Shown one piece after another: positions 36,618 through 45,586 of a stretch of DNA of 64,000 nt. The notes beneath the pieces were generated by a model, which was not told the origin of the DNA, did no database searches, and worked only from the letters and a program-made list of their open reading frames with translations. How positions within the stretch are numbered: position 1 is the stretch's first letter; each line of letters starts with the position of its first letter. A program made the translations under genes and the position numbers. Origin of the DNA: Methylobacterium sp. Leaf125 (GTDB lineage: Bacteria; Pseudomonadota; Alphaproteobacteria; Rhizobiales; Beijerinckiaceae); assembly GCF_001423085.1 (NCBI RefSeq), contig NZ_LMNU01000034.1:1-64000 (forward strand), given 5' to 3'.

Positions 36618-37406
36618 TTACCCGTCCAGGGGACGGCAGCCCAGTTGCAGGTAGCTCGGATTGAATTCGGCCAACTCGCTCAAGCCGGTCCAGTCGAGGA
36701 TGGTCAGCCGCTTGCCGGACAAGGTGAGGAACCGCTGGCGTCGCAGTGCCTGCAGAGAACGATTGACGTGAACGTTCGAGAGCCCGACCGTGACGGCGAT
36801 ATCGCTCTGCGTGAAGGGCAGTTCGTAGGTCATCCCACGGGTCAGGCCCACTGCGTTCAAGCGCAGGTGCAGTTCGCAAAACAGGTGCGCGATGCGCTCG
36901 ACGGCGGTTCGGCATCCGATGTTGACGATCCACTCACGCAGGGTGGCCTCGTTGACGAGGATGCTCATCCGAAGAGCCTGCCGTATGGCGGGGTGTTGCC
37001 GTAGAATCGCGTGGAGGGCCTCCGCGTTCACGCGGGCAACCCGACAGGGTGAGAGCGTGCTGACGGTGTGATCCATGCGGTTGATGAGACCGGCTTCCAA
37101 GTTGCAATGATCGCCGGGCACAAGGTAGGCGGTGATCTGCCGTGCGCCGTTCTGACGGAACTGGTTCCGACACGCGAACCCCTTGACCACGATGAGAACG
37201 CCATCGGCCGGCTCGCCCTCACGCAGGATGTCGGTGTGGGCCGGGTAGTCCCGCGCGGTCGTCACAAGACGCGCGAGCGCGTTCCGGTCCTCGGTCGACA
37301 AGTCTTGGAACGCTTCGAGCTTCTGTACCAGCGCAGACGCGGGCGACTCCGGCACGGGAAAGAAGACGCGGTCCCCAACCGCCTGACTGCTGAGGGCCTG
37401 TACCAT
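36618..37406 (-). CDS. Crp/Fnr-family transcriptional regulator
   Basis: A 262-residue protein. The cNMP-binding-like domain (about 25-145) has LREGEPADGVLIVVKGFACR and ITAYLVPGDHCNLEAG; the winged HTH (about 175-245) has LPFTQSDIAVTVGLSNVHVNRSL. It lacks the four Fnr cluster cysteines, resembling FixK-like or stress-type Crp regulators of alphaproteobacteria. It is transcribed leftward, just after and possibly with the degenerate receiver at 37408 (one-base gap), which suggests a common message. Confidence 0.85.
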   Translation of the reverse strand: MVQALSSQAVGDRVFFPVPESPASALVQKLEAFQDLSTEDRNALARLVTTARDYPAHTDILREGEPADGVLIVVKGFACRNQFRQNGARQITAYLVPGDHCNLEAGLINRMDHTVSTLSPCRVARVNAEALHAILRQHPAIRQALRMSILVNEATLREWIVNIGCRTAVERIAHLFCELHLRLNAVGLTRGMTYELPFTQSDIAVTVGLSNVHVNRSLQALRRQRFLTLSGKRLTILDWTGLSELAEFNPSYLQLGCRPLDG

Positions 37407-37407
37407 C

Positions 37408-37779
37408 TCACAAACTCCCGATCGCGATTTCGTCGAGGGCGATCACGACGTCCCAGGGGATCGCAGGCTTCGCGAGCCAGGGGGCGTCGCCGAAGCCACG
37501 CGTGATCGGATCCGCACGATGACAGGCCGTGTGCAGAATGAAGGGGACGCCGCGCCTGCGGAGGTGCCGCAAGGTCCTTGAACAATCACCATCCTTCAGC
37601 TTCGGCTCGATGACGGCCAGATCGACGTGCTCCCGCTCCAGGAGCGCCTCGGTCGCGGCCACCGTCGCCAGCGGGCCAGCGACGCGGTAACCGGCCTCCT
37701 GCAGGGTTTCACAGAGGTCGAGGGCAACGATCGCGTTGCTCTCTGCGACCAGCACGCAGGGTGGTCCGCTTTCTGTCAT
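37408..37779 (-). CDS. degenerate receiver-domain protein (phospho-acceptor Asp replaced by Glu)
   Basis: A 123-residue single-domain receiver fold: VLVAESNAIVALDL where the acidic pair is normally found, LAVIEPKLKDG where the phospho-Asp should be (Glu58 instead), FILHTACH for the Thr strand and WLAKPAIPW for the conserved Lys. Glu at the acceptor position often mimics the phosphorylated state, so the protein may be constitutively active or signal by binding only. It lies one base upstream of the Crp/Fnr gene. Confidence 0.8.
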   Translation of the reverse strand: MTESGPPCVLVAESNAIVALDLCETLQEAGYRVAGPLATVAATEALLEREHVDLAVIEPKLKDGDCSRTLRHLRRRGVPFILHTACHRADPITRGFGDAPWLAKPAIPWDVVIALDEIAIGSL

Positions 37780-38260
37780 TGCGCGACCCTAGTTTCGAGA
37801 CGGAGCCAGCTCCAACCAGATCTGGCAGGCAAGTAAGCCCCTAAACAATATTCGATGCAAGTGCAGTGGTCGATTTCCTACTGTACGGCTCGATTCATGG
37901 ACTGTATGTGCGATACCCAACAATCATTTGTTAGATATCGTGACTAGGTGGGACTGAATTACACCTAAGGGTGTAGTGCTGAATCGATGAGCGTTATCGC
38001 AGAGACACGACTCTGGATGGGTACTCCTCCGCGGCTGTTCGCGGGGTCAGGCTCCCCGGCGATCGCCCTCGTTCCGCGCCAGGGCGCTCATCCGCACATC
38101 ATCCGCGAGTTTCGGGAAAGATCGGCGGATTGGTTTATGCTTTCAGCGATTCATCATCGATTCAGCCTTCTCTGCAGATCAGGCGTCGAAGGCCGAGCGA
38201 TCCATTGTGAATTGGACGACGATCCGCGATTTTCGACACGGACTAGTCAGAGGATCGCGA
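37780..38260. other. intergenic region between divergent receiver and cupin genes
   Basis: About 480 bases; the middle (37850-37990) is AT-rich with several TA-rich possible -10 elements and the sequence AACAATCATTTGTTAGA, a short imperfect palindrome. Open frames here overlap the cupin gene out of frame and have no support. It probably contains both divergent promoters. Confidence 0.35.
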
Positions 38261-38734
38261 ATGGAAATTGCGCGTCTGCTTCACACCTTCGCCGGCCCGA
38301 TGATGGCCCTCGTCGGCACGATGCCCTCGTGGCGCCGCACGCCTGCACCTCCCCCCGCGCTGGAGGGACCGGTCGAGCGCACCCACGATTTCCCAGCCGT
38401 TCAGCCGCGGGAATCCGCATACTGGCCTGAGCGCTCGCACATCCTGTCGGGGAAGCCCCAGCAGACGGCAACGTACATCTACAAGAGCCCGGACGGGCTG
38501 TTCGCCGCCGGCATCTGGACTTGCCAGCCAGGCAAGTTCCGCATCGACTTCGGCCGGGCGGAATTCATCCAACTGATCGCGGGCGTGGTGACGGTGACGG
38601 ATGCGGAGGGCGTCTCGAAGACCTACCGGACCGGCGATGCCTTCGTCACTCCGGCGGGCTTCTCTGGCACCTGGGACGTGATTGAACCGGTCAAGAAGCA
38701 CTTCACCTGGTACGGTCCCGAGCCGGTCTGGTAG
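38261..38734 (+). CDS. cupin-domain protein
   Basis: A 157-residue protein. The cupin barrel is in residues about 65-150: SPDGLFAAGIWTCQPGKFRI, FIQLIAGVVTVTDAEGVSKT, TYRTGDAFVTPAGFSGTWDV. This matches the (S)-ureidoglycine aminohydrolase-like / DUF861 cupins whose exact reaction varies. CAGAGGATCGCGA before the ATG gives a fair ribosome-binding site. It is convergent with jetC and 13 bases from its stop. Confidence 0.75.
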   Translation: MEIARLLHTFAGPMMALVGTMPSWRRTPAPPPALEGPVERTHDFPAVQPRESAYWPERSHILSGKPQQTATYIYKSPDGLFAAGIWTCQPGKFRIDFGRAEFIQLIAGVVTVTDAEGVSKTYRTGDAFVTPAGFSGTWDVIEPVKKHFTWYGPEPVW

Positions 38735-38747
38735 GACGGCCTGCGTC

Positions 38748-41700
38748 CTATTCGGCGGCGTCGGTGATCCGAAAACCTTCGATGCCCTGGCGCTCGGGAT
38801 TGATCGCCGCCAGCGCACGCTTGGCCGCTTCCAGCGGGTGTTCGGCCTCGATTCGCACGGAGGACAGGTCCGGGCTCTTATAGACGGTGACGATGGTATC
38901 CATCACCTCCGTCAACGTCGTCCGCTTGTCCTCCGGCGCCGCGATCAGGAGCTGCAATCCCCACGCCTGATAGAGGTCGACCAGGGCCTGGCTGTTGCGT
39001 ACGTCGAGCTTCGAGAACGCCTCGTCGAGAAGGCAGAGGCCGAGGCCGGGGTTCTCGTCGCCGGGCCGATCACCCGGGTAATACGCCGAGGCGAGGGACG
39101 CCGCGATGGCGACGTAGAACGGGGCCTGCGCTTCGCCCCCCGACCCGCGGAGCGCCCGGTTCGACATCGTCGTGCGGTTCCCGGCCCGATCCCGCATCCC
39201 GATCTCGTAGACGAAGTAATTGCGGTAATCCGCGAGGCGCGCGGCGCTCTCCTCGCCGGCGATCAGGGCCGTGATCTCGTCGATCGCCGCCGCGAGCGGA
39301 CCGTCCGGGATCGCGCCGCCCTCGTCGGGCAGGATCGCCTGGGCCGCATCCGGCGAGCGCGCGACCTCTGTCGCTAGGGCGTGGACGGCGGCGTAGCGCC
39401 GATCCACCTCGGCCTCGAACGCGTAGGTCTGTCCCGTGAAGGTCTGGCTCGACAGGCGCTCGTTCAGGGCATCGAGCCGGGCGCGCACGCGCTCGAACTT
39501 GTCCGCGAGCCGGGTCAGAAGGTCTTCGATCATCAGGCGGCGCATCTCGCTCTCCGCCCGCCGCGCCTGGTCCCGGTAGCGTCGAAGTTCGTGGCTCGCC
39601 ACCTCGTCATGGGCCCGCTTCGCCCAGCCGTAGCCGAAGGAGGCCGGCGCATCGCCTGCTCCCAGCGGATTCTCGACGCGCCACTGCACGCAGTACTCGG
39701 CAAGGTCGCGCTCGGCCGCCCGGCCCTGCGTTCGCGCCGTCTCCGCCGCCTCCCGGGCGCGGGCGCGCCCGGCACTGGCCAGGCTCGCCAGCGCCTTGGC
39801 GTCGAGATCCGCCCGCTCGGCCCGCAGCGCGGTCAGCGCCCCCGGGTCGTAGGCGTCCGGACGCACGAGCCGGATGCGCATGCTGTCGCCGCCTGTCCAG
39901 CGCTGATACGCGGCCCGACGCGCTTGGAGCGCGGCACGGGCCGCCTCGCGGCTCGCCGCAACCTTGGCCTTCAAGCCAGCCTCCTCGCCCAGCAGGAGGT
40001 CCCGCTTCGGCTCCAGCACCTGGACGAGCTCGGTAAGATAGGCCGAGCGCTCCTTGGCGAGTTCCGCGAGTTCTGCTTCCAGCACGCCGGTCTCGGCACG
40101 CTCGACGCTCTCCCGCTCCGTGGTCAGGCTGCGCCGACGGCCCTCGATCGCATCCGCCTCCGCCCGCAACGCGGCGAGGTCGAGGTTTGTCTCGGACAGG
40201 CGCCGCGCGAGGGCGGCACCGATCCGGGCCGCTTCGCGCAGGACATCGGCTTCGGCCCGAGCGCGGCGTGCCTCGGCGACCGCCTGCTCCCAATCCTGGC
40301 GGCTCTCGACGGTCGGACCCCGATGGCCCCGGGTCATCATGAGCTGGACCGGGCGTACCACAGAGTAGGCCATGCCAGAGGTCGAGCGCCCGCTCGGCGC
40401 CACGGCCCGGCTCATATGGGCGAGGGCCGCATCGTTCGGGGCGAGATCGTAGCCCCCGAGGCGCGCGCCGAGGAAGGCCTGCGCGTGCGGATCGGCCGTC
40501 TCGATCAGCGCCAGCGGCCCCTCGTCGTCGCGCCCGCCGCGACGCCTGGCGGTATCCGTCGTCTTGACGAGGAGGCAGCGGTAGAACTGGCTCTTGCGCG
40601 CCTCGAGATGCGCGAAGGCTTCGTTGAGGCGGTCCGGCTGCACCACCAGAGCTTCGCGAGCGCCGCCGAGGAGGCCTTCGAGGGCCTGGCCCCATTTCGG
40701 ATCGATGATCTCGGCGAGTTCGCAGATCGGCGTCGCCACGATGCTGAGGCGGGACAGTTCCTCGCGGAACGCCGCGACGTCGGAGGACAGGCGCGGCGCC
40801 GCCCCCCGCCCCGCGCTGGGTGCCGGGGCGCGGGACTGCGCCTCGTTCTCCAAGGCACGGGCGCGCAGCGCCGCGTCCTCCGCGGCCCGCTCGAGCGGCG
40901 TTGCGATCGGGGGCATTCCGGCCAGTCCAGCGAGCAGCGCGGCGAGCGGGCCGTCGGACCGCAGGGTCTCTTCCGGATTGGCCTCGCGTCGCAGGCCCGA
41001 TCGGGCACAGGCCTCCACCAGGCGGGCAGCCTCCGGCGAGACCTTGCGGATCTCGCCGATGATCACCGAGAGCTTGCCGGTATCGAGGACGATCCCGACA
41101 AGGTCGGCGACCCGGGCGGCCAGATCCCGCCGGTCGCGGGCCAGCATGGCGAGGCCGGCGTTCGAGGCGGCGAGACGCCCTTCGGCGGCCGTGCCGGCGA
41201 GAAGCGCCTTCTTGCCGGCGATCTCGCCGTCGATCTCGCGCACGAAACCCTGGCTGGTCGCGACGCTCTCGCGCGCGATGCGAAGTCGCTCGGCGACATC
41301 CTTGAGGGCTTGGCGAGCGGTGACGGTGTCAAGGATGCGTCGACGCAGATCCGCATCGGCGGCACGCAGTTCTCCGAGCGCCGAGGCGAGGCTCGCCTCG
41401 GCCCAGGTCTCGTAGCGCCCGACGATCCGGGCCAGATGCGCCAGGCGACGCTCCAACTCCTCGATAGTCTCGAGGAGGCGCCGCCAGGTCTCCACGGATT
41501 GCCGGATGCGTGCGACGTCCAGGGGCTCAGGTTCGAGCACGAAGGACCGGACGAAGGCCGATGAATCGAAGATCGGCTTGAACGCCACGGCGTTGGAGAA
41601 GGTGCGCAGGAAGTGGCGCGGCTCCGGGACCGCGGCCCCCTCACGCAGGATGCCGAGGAGTTCGGCGGTGAAGCGCTCGCCGGACGCGCGATACTCGTCG

Positions 41701-42224
41701 AAGGTGGTTCCGCGGGTGCGAAGATCCTTGGCGATTTCCGTCCAGGGCGCGACGAAGCTACCGCCCGGCGCTTCCCGGACGTAATCGGCCACCTCGAAGC
41801 GGTGGCCGACATGGACGAACCGGGACAGGGTGGTCTCTCGACTATCCTCCGCCCGGGCCGCAAGCGCCAGCCCGGCAGACACGACGCGGCCCGTGGTCTC
41901 GTTCTCGAAGACCAGGACGATCAGGGTCTCGCAGGCTTCACGGGTGGGGCGCCCGCCCTCCGCCGGATCGCTGATCCAACCGAGGCAGTAATCGCGCACC
42001 GTCCGAGCGCTGCGTCCCGAAGCCGAGGCGTTGAGGGCGAGCCGGCTGGCATTGTTGCCCGCCAGCACCGTGCCGACCGCGTCGAAGATGGTGGACTTGC
42101 CGGCCCCCGTCGGTCCCACCAGCGCAGCCGCGCCCCGGATCCGAATCTGCTCGCGGCGGATCAGGTACCAGTTCGAGAGGACGATATCGGTAAGGCGGTA
42201 CACGGCCGGCGCTGACGGTCCCAA
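38748..42224 (-). CDS. jetC: SMC/MukB-like ATPase, JetC of a Wadjet/Mks locus
   Basis: A 1158-residue SMC-type motor. The N-terminal head has LSNWYLIRREQIRI and Walker A VGPTGAGKSTIFDAVGTV. Long Ala/Arg/Glu-rich coiled coils flank a hinge near the middle. The C-terminal head has the ABC signature LRGSGGEAQAPFYVAIAASL and Walker B LGLCLLDEAFSKLD, the pattern of the MukB/MksF/JetC branch. Such motors load as loop extruders with JetA and JetB. The frame opens at TTG 42224; a GTG at 42203 is an alternative start. No jetD follows: the next gene is a convergent cupin. Confidence 0.88.
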   Translation of the reverse strand: MGPSAPAVYRLTDIVLSNWYLIRREQIRIRGAAALVGPTGAGKSTIFDAVGTVLAGNNASRLALNASASGRSARTVRDYCLGWISDPAEGGRPTREACETLIVLVFENETTGRVVSAGLALAARAEDSRETTLSRFVHVGHRFEVADYVREAPGGSFVAPWTEIAKDLRTRGTTFDEYRASGERFTAELLGILREGAAVPEPRHFLRTFSNAVAFKPIFDSSAFVRSFVLEPEPLDVARIRQSVETWRRLLETIEELERRLAHLARIVGRYETWAEASLASALGELRAADADLRRRILDTVTARQALKDVAERLRIARESVATSQGFVREIDGEIAGKKALLAGTAAEGRLAASNAGLAMLARDRRDLAARVADLVGIVLDTGKLSVIIGEIRKVSPEAARLVEACARSGLRREANPEETLRSDGPLAALLAGLAGMPPIATPLERAAEDAALRARALENEAQSRAPAPSAGRGAAPRLSSDVAAFREELSRLSIVATPICELAEIIDPKWGQALEGLLGGAREALVVQPDRLNEAFAHLEARKSQFYRCLLVKTTDTARRRGGRDDEGPLALIETADPHAQAFLGARLGGYDLAPNDAALAHMSRAVAPSGRSTSGMAYSVVRPVQLMMTRGHRGPTVESRQDWEQAVAEARRARAEADVLREAARIGAALARRLSETNLDLAALRAEADAIEGRRRSLTTERESVERAETGVLEAELAELAKERSAYLTELVQVLEPKRDLLLGEEAGLKAKVAASREAARAALQARRAAYQRWTGGDSMRIRLVRPDAYDPGALTALRAERADLDAKALASLASAGRARAREAAETARTQGRAAERDLAEYCVQWRVENPLGAGDAPASFGYGWAKRAHDEVASHELRRYRDQARRAESEMRRLMIEDLLTRLADKFERVRARLDALNERLSSQTFTGQTYAFEAEVDRRYAAVHALATEVARSPDAAQAILPDEGGAIPDGPLAAAIDEITALIAGEESAARLADYRNYFVYEIGMRDRAGNRTTMSNRALRGSGGEAQAPFYVAIAASLASAYYPGDRPGDENPGLGLCLLDEAFSKLDVRNSQALVDLYQAWGLQLLIAAPEDKRTTLTEVMDTIVTVYKSPDLSSVRIEAEHPLEAAKRALAAINPERQGIEGFRITDAAE

Positions 42225-42809
42225 TTTCGAGAAGACGCCCCTCGCATGAACGCTGCGCGCCCGGGATGCAAGCCGGTGCGCCCGCCCGCCTGGGGACGCG
42301 GCGCCCCGCGGCGCAGGCCGGTCGGCGATCGGATTCGCTCATGATGAAGACCGCGCAGCCCAAGTACCGCGTGAGCGTCGCCGGCGGAGGCGGCCCGGGC
42401 CGGGTACGTGCGATCACGACGTCCAAGCTCAACGACCGGTGCCGATCGGCATCCCTGATCGCCACGGAGGCCCTCGATCCCTAGCTGCCGAACCTGTTCA
42501 CCGGAATGCCCAGGTCGGGTACCGGCGGGGCCAGGACCGCGGTGCTTTCTGGGCCGGCAGCGTCCGCCAGCCACCCTCATCCGGTTGGCCCCGAACTCCG
42601 TGTGGAGCGTCGCCGCCCTTGGTCGAGCATGTCTTGCGACTGCCCCGTGGCGGTCCGGCCGACGGACGACGAGGACCGGTGCTCGAAATCCAGAAGTCCA
42701 GGGGAGCGCGGACATCGAGGCCCTCTATGCCCAGAACCTTCGGCGGTTCCCACCAAAGCGCAACGTCCTGAATGTCCTCGGCAACCGCATCCGAAGCAGA
42801 CCTGAGAGG
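42225..42809. other. spacer between jetB and jetC
   Basis: About 585 bases where Wadjet operons normally have overlapping genes. Frames exist on both strands but none has both a ribosome-binding site and a plausible protein. A possible plus-strand peptide starting MMKTAQPKYRVSVAGGGG (42341) is too weak to call. The spacer suggests an insertion, a lost gene or a separate jetC promoter. Confidence 0.4.
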
Positions 42810-43445
42810 TCAGGCTTCCTCGTCGCCGCGTGCGGCCCCCCACGCCCGAACCTGATCCATCCAGGCGTCCGGCGACAACACCGCGATTCCGGGCATGACC
42901 ATCAGGGGCGTGATTTTCTCGACCTTGTCACGCTCGCCCAGGCGCAGCCCCCCCTTGCGCGCGAACAGTCGGAGGATATCTGTGAGACGTGCTTCCTCCG
43001 GCGGGTCGCTTCGGGTGGCGGTGCGGATCGACTCGACGATGTCGTCGGTCGTGCATTCCACGACCCCCTCAGTGGTCACGCGATGGGCGCGCAGGCCTTC
43101 CTCGTAAGCAAGTCGCAGGGCGAGCAGCACCAGCGTCTCGTCCTTGCGCAGGCGCTCGGCCTGGGCATCGTGCCGGACACCTTCGGGCGGGACCCGCAGG
43201 CACACCATCTGATCGCGGTGCATCACCTCGAACTGGTAGCCGAGGCACGCGAAATAGGCCTGGAAGAACGGCGCGTAATGCCGGGCGAGCTCGTAGGAGC
43301 GCCCGATACCCGGTGTGCCGGCATAGACGCACTGGCTCTTCAGGAGGACCTGGAGTGCCCGGGTCAACTCCTCTTCCGAAGGCGCGCGGGCTCCGGGCGG
43401 CGGCAAGTCCTCGCCGTCGACGATGGCGCGAAAGGGTTCGAGCAT
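42810..43445 (-). CDS. jetB: JetB (DUF4194, MukE-like) of a Wadjet/Mks locus
   Basis: A 211-residue protein of the DUF4194 kind: ALQVLLKSQCVYAGTPG, YFACLGYQFEVMHRDQMVCL and KDETLVLLALRLAYEEGL, then winged-helix-like EARLTDILRLFARKGGL. It corresponds to MukE/MksE, the kleisin-associated subunit. The ATG at 43445 follows GTGAGG, which is better than the GTG at 43457. It lies 126 bases after a small gene and 585 bases before jetC. Confidence 0.85.
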   Translation of the reverse strand: MLEPFRAIVDGEDLPPPGARAPSEEELTRALQVLLKSQCVYAGTPGIGRSYELARHYAPFFQAYFACLGYQFEVMHRDQMVCLRVPPEGVRHDAQAERLRKDETLVLLALRLAYEEGLRAHRVTTEGVVECTTDDIVESIRTATRSDPPEEARLTDILRLFARKGGLRLGERDKVEKITPLMVMPGIAVLSPDAWMDQVRAWGAARGDEEA

Positions 43446-43571
43446 GGCTGGCCTCACGGTCGCGGGATCAACCCGCGCCGGCCGGTGTCTCTAAGCTTCG
43501 CAACGACCCGCGCCAAGGGACGTCGCTGCAAAGGGGTCACCAAGAGCGCGCCGCCAGTGTTGGATTAGCAT

Positions 43572-43841
43572 TCAGGCGGCGACGGCCGGCGTTGCACGGA
43601 AGAGCGAGAGGCAGGCCGTGTCTCGGTGCATACTGAGGATCGAGGCGCGGTCGAGCGAGGGGTTCGCGGCGAGGACGCGCTGGACCTCGGCCACGATCGC
43701 CTCGTAGCGCGCGGGATCGTAGTTCGGCTCCAGCGGGCTGACGGCGATGTAGGTTTCGACCACCAGGACCCGCTCGCAACGCTCACGGCCGACTTCCGCG
43801 GCGATCCAGGCGGACTTGATCAGGCATTTTGCGCTGGTCAT
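43572..43841 (-). CDS. small unknown protein between jetA and jetB
   Basis: An 89-residue protein, same strand as the jet genes. GGGAG precedes its ATG. The body has VLVVETYIAVSPLEPNYDPA and an amphipathic helix YEAIVAEVQRVLAAN, then SILSMHRDTACLSLF. No known family. It is not part of known jetABCD operons, so it is either an accessory factor of this locus or a passenger. The 204 bases between it and jetA hold no gene. Confidence 0.55.
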   Translation of the reverse strand: MTSAKCLIKSAWIAAEVGRERCERVLVVETYIAVSPLEPNYDPARYEAIVAEVQRVLAANPSLDRASILSMHRDTACLSLFRATPAVAA

Positions 43842-44045
43842 GGACGAACGCTCCCGCAGTCTTCTCGGATTTCACCTCGCATCTGGCGCGTGAAATCCAG
43901 CGGAGCATGAACCCGTCACGGTATTTTGCCAAGTCCCGGGATTAAACGAGGATCGACAGTCGAACCGCTCCGAACGCCATTCAGGACGGGGGGATTTCGC
44001 GCGGGAATCCAGCATAGCGGCGGTGCGGCACCGAGGGACGTTGCT

Positions 44046-45434
44046 TCAGCGGCGCAGCGCCGGAGCCCGTTCCAGCACGAAGTCGGGACAATCGAGCCAG
44101 CCATTCGAGACCCGTCCCTCCGTGCGCGAGAGCCGGTAGCGGGCACGCAGGCTCCCGTCGAACAGCACATCGATCTCACGCAGCCGCTGGAAGACGACGA
44201 AATCGTCGACGTCGGCGATCTGGATCTGAGAGCCCCGGATGGCGCGTTCCGGCCCGAGCCGCGCCTCGACGAAGGCCACGATCCGCTCCGGCGTGACTGC
44301 GACGCGCTCCCGGAACGCGTCCTTGGCGGCGATGAAAGCCTCGATGACGGGATCGATCTCGATCTCGGGCAGCGGCTCGGACTCGATCGCCGCCCGGCGC
44401 AGGCGTGGGGCGTAGCAGTGCGGCTCGCCGATCGGCGGACGGAACAGTGAGACCTGCGGATCGGGCAGGCCGCCGAGGTCGTCATCGCCACCCGCCACCG
44501 CGCGCAGAGCTGCGGCCGTGCGTTCGATCCGGTCCGAATCCCGATGGTCTAGGTAGCGCAGGGTGGCGGCGATCCGGCGCTCGAGCCTGGCAACGATGTC
44601 GGCGACCGCGTCGAGGTGACGATCGAGGCCCTCGAAGATCGCCAGGATCTCCGCCAGATCGCTGCGGACCGCGCGCTCAGCCGTCTCCCGGTCGGGCGCC
44701 CGCCCCTCCCGGAGGCCCGCATCGGTCAAAGCGCGCAGGGTGAGGGGATCGCGCAGCGCGCGGCCGGCCTCGCGCACGATTCCCGACCGGAAGCGGAAGG
44801 GATTGAAGCGGGTGTGCAGCGTTCGGTAGTCGCTGACGAGATGGCGCGCGACGAACTCTTCGAAGTACAGGCGCAGGGCGACACCCTGGTCCGCCTCGCG
44901 CAGGATGCGCTCCTCGCTCTTGCGCATCGATCCGGCGAGGCTGCGCAGATGACTCAGGAAGGTGCGGGCCGACTTGGCGGCATTGACCAGCGCCTCGGAA
45001 CGCTCGGCGGGATTGGCGATCGCGCTTTCCAGGCTGCCCAGCACATCGAGGACGGCACCGCCGTAGGAGCGCCGCTCCCCTCGGTCGAGGCGTGCAAGTT
45101 CCTCGATGACCATCCGGGCCTCGGGGTCGAACTCGACCACCGGAACGTAGCGCTCCCGCCGCTCCACCAGCCATCCGGCATCGAGAAGGCGGCGATAGAC
45201 GACCGAGCGGCGCTCGCTCGGCTCGACGGTCCCGGAAGTTTCGTCGTCGATCTCTCGGTCGACGAAATCGGCGGCGAAATCGCCGATTGCTGACAGCAGT
45301 TCGCTCTTGCGCAGGGGTTCGGCGGTGTCTCCGAACACACGGGCGTGCAGATGCAGCAGGAGCGCCGCATTGAAGGCCCGACTCGGCGAGGCGAGCGGCT
45401 TGAAGAGATCGTCGGAGAGGTGCGTGAACAGCAT
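44046..45434 (-). CDS. jetA: JetA (MukF-like kleisin) of a Wadjet/Mks locus
   Basis: A 462-residue protein of the JetA/DUF5716 kind. The N-terminus (MLFTHLSDDLFKPLASPSRA) and the winged-helix part (SVVYRRLLDAGWLVERRERY) resemble MukF/MksB-type kleisins; long helices follow, and the C-terminal winged helix has IADVDDFVVFQRLREIDVLF. I chose the ATG at 45434 because the family N-terminus begins there. First gene of the locus; divergent from the PRC-barrel gene at 45587. Confidence 0.82.
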   Translation of the reverse strand: MLFTHLSDDLFKPLASPSRAFNAALLLHLHARVFGDTAEPLRKSELLSAIGDFAADFVDREIDDETSGTVEPSERRSVVYRRLLDAGWLVERRERYVPVVEFDPEARMVIEELARLDRGERRSYGGAVLDVLGSLESAIANPAERSEALVNAAKSARTFLSHLRSLAGSMRKSEERILREADQGVALRLYFEEFVARHLVSDYRTLHTRFNPFRFRSGIVREAGRALRDPLTLRALTDAGLREGRAPDRETAERAVRSDLAEILAIFEGLDRHLDAVADIVARLERRIAATLRYLDHRDSDRIERTAAALRAVAGGDDDLGGLPDPQVSLFRPPIGEPHCYAPRLRRAAIESEPLPEIEIDPVIEAFIAAKDAFRERVAVTPERIVAFVEARLGPERAIRGSQIQIADVDDFVVFQRLREIDVLFDGSLRARYRLSRTEGRVSNGWLDCPDFVLERAPALRR

Positions 45435-45586
45435 GGCGGAACCGGCAGAGATCAGCCCTGCCCGGGGCGGAGAGTCAAATCGCTGAAGCAGCCTCGTGCC
45501 GATGGCCCTGAACTCGGGACGCGGACCGCGCGTTGTCCAGCGATCGTTCGCGTTCCGCGAAGCCGGTTGTTTTCGTGGAGTCTGCA

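Noticed and set aside
37987..38430. A 147-residue plus-strand frame before the cupin gene
   Set aside because: It overlaps the cupin gene out of frame and has no features; the cupin frame is the real one.
39381..41564. A 727-residue plus-strand open frame
   Set aside because: It is antisense to jetC, whose head motifs are unmistakable; no domain is visible in the plus-strand product.
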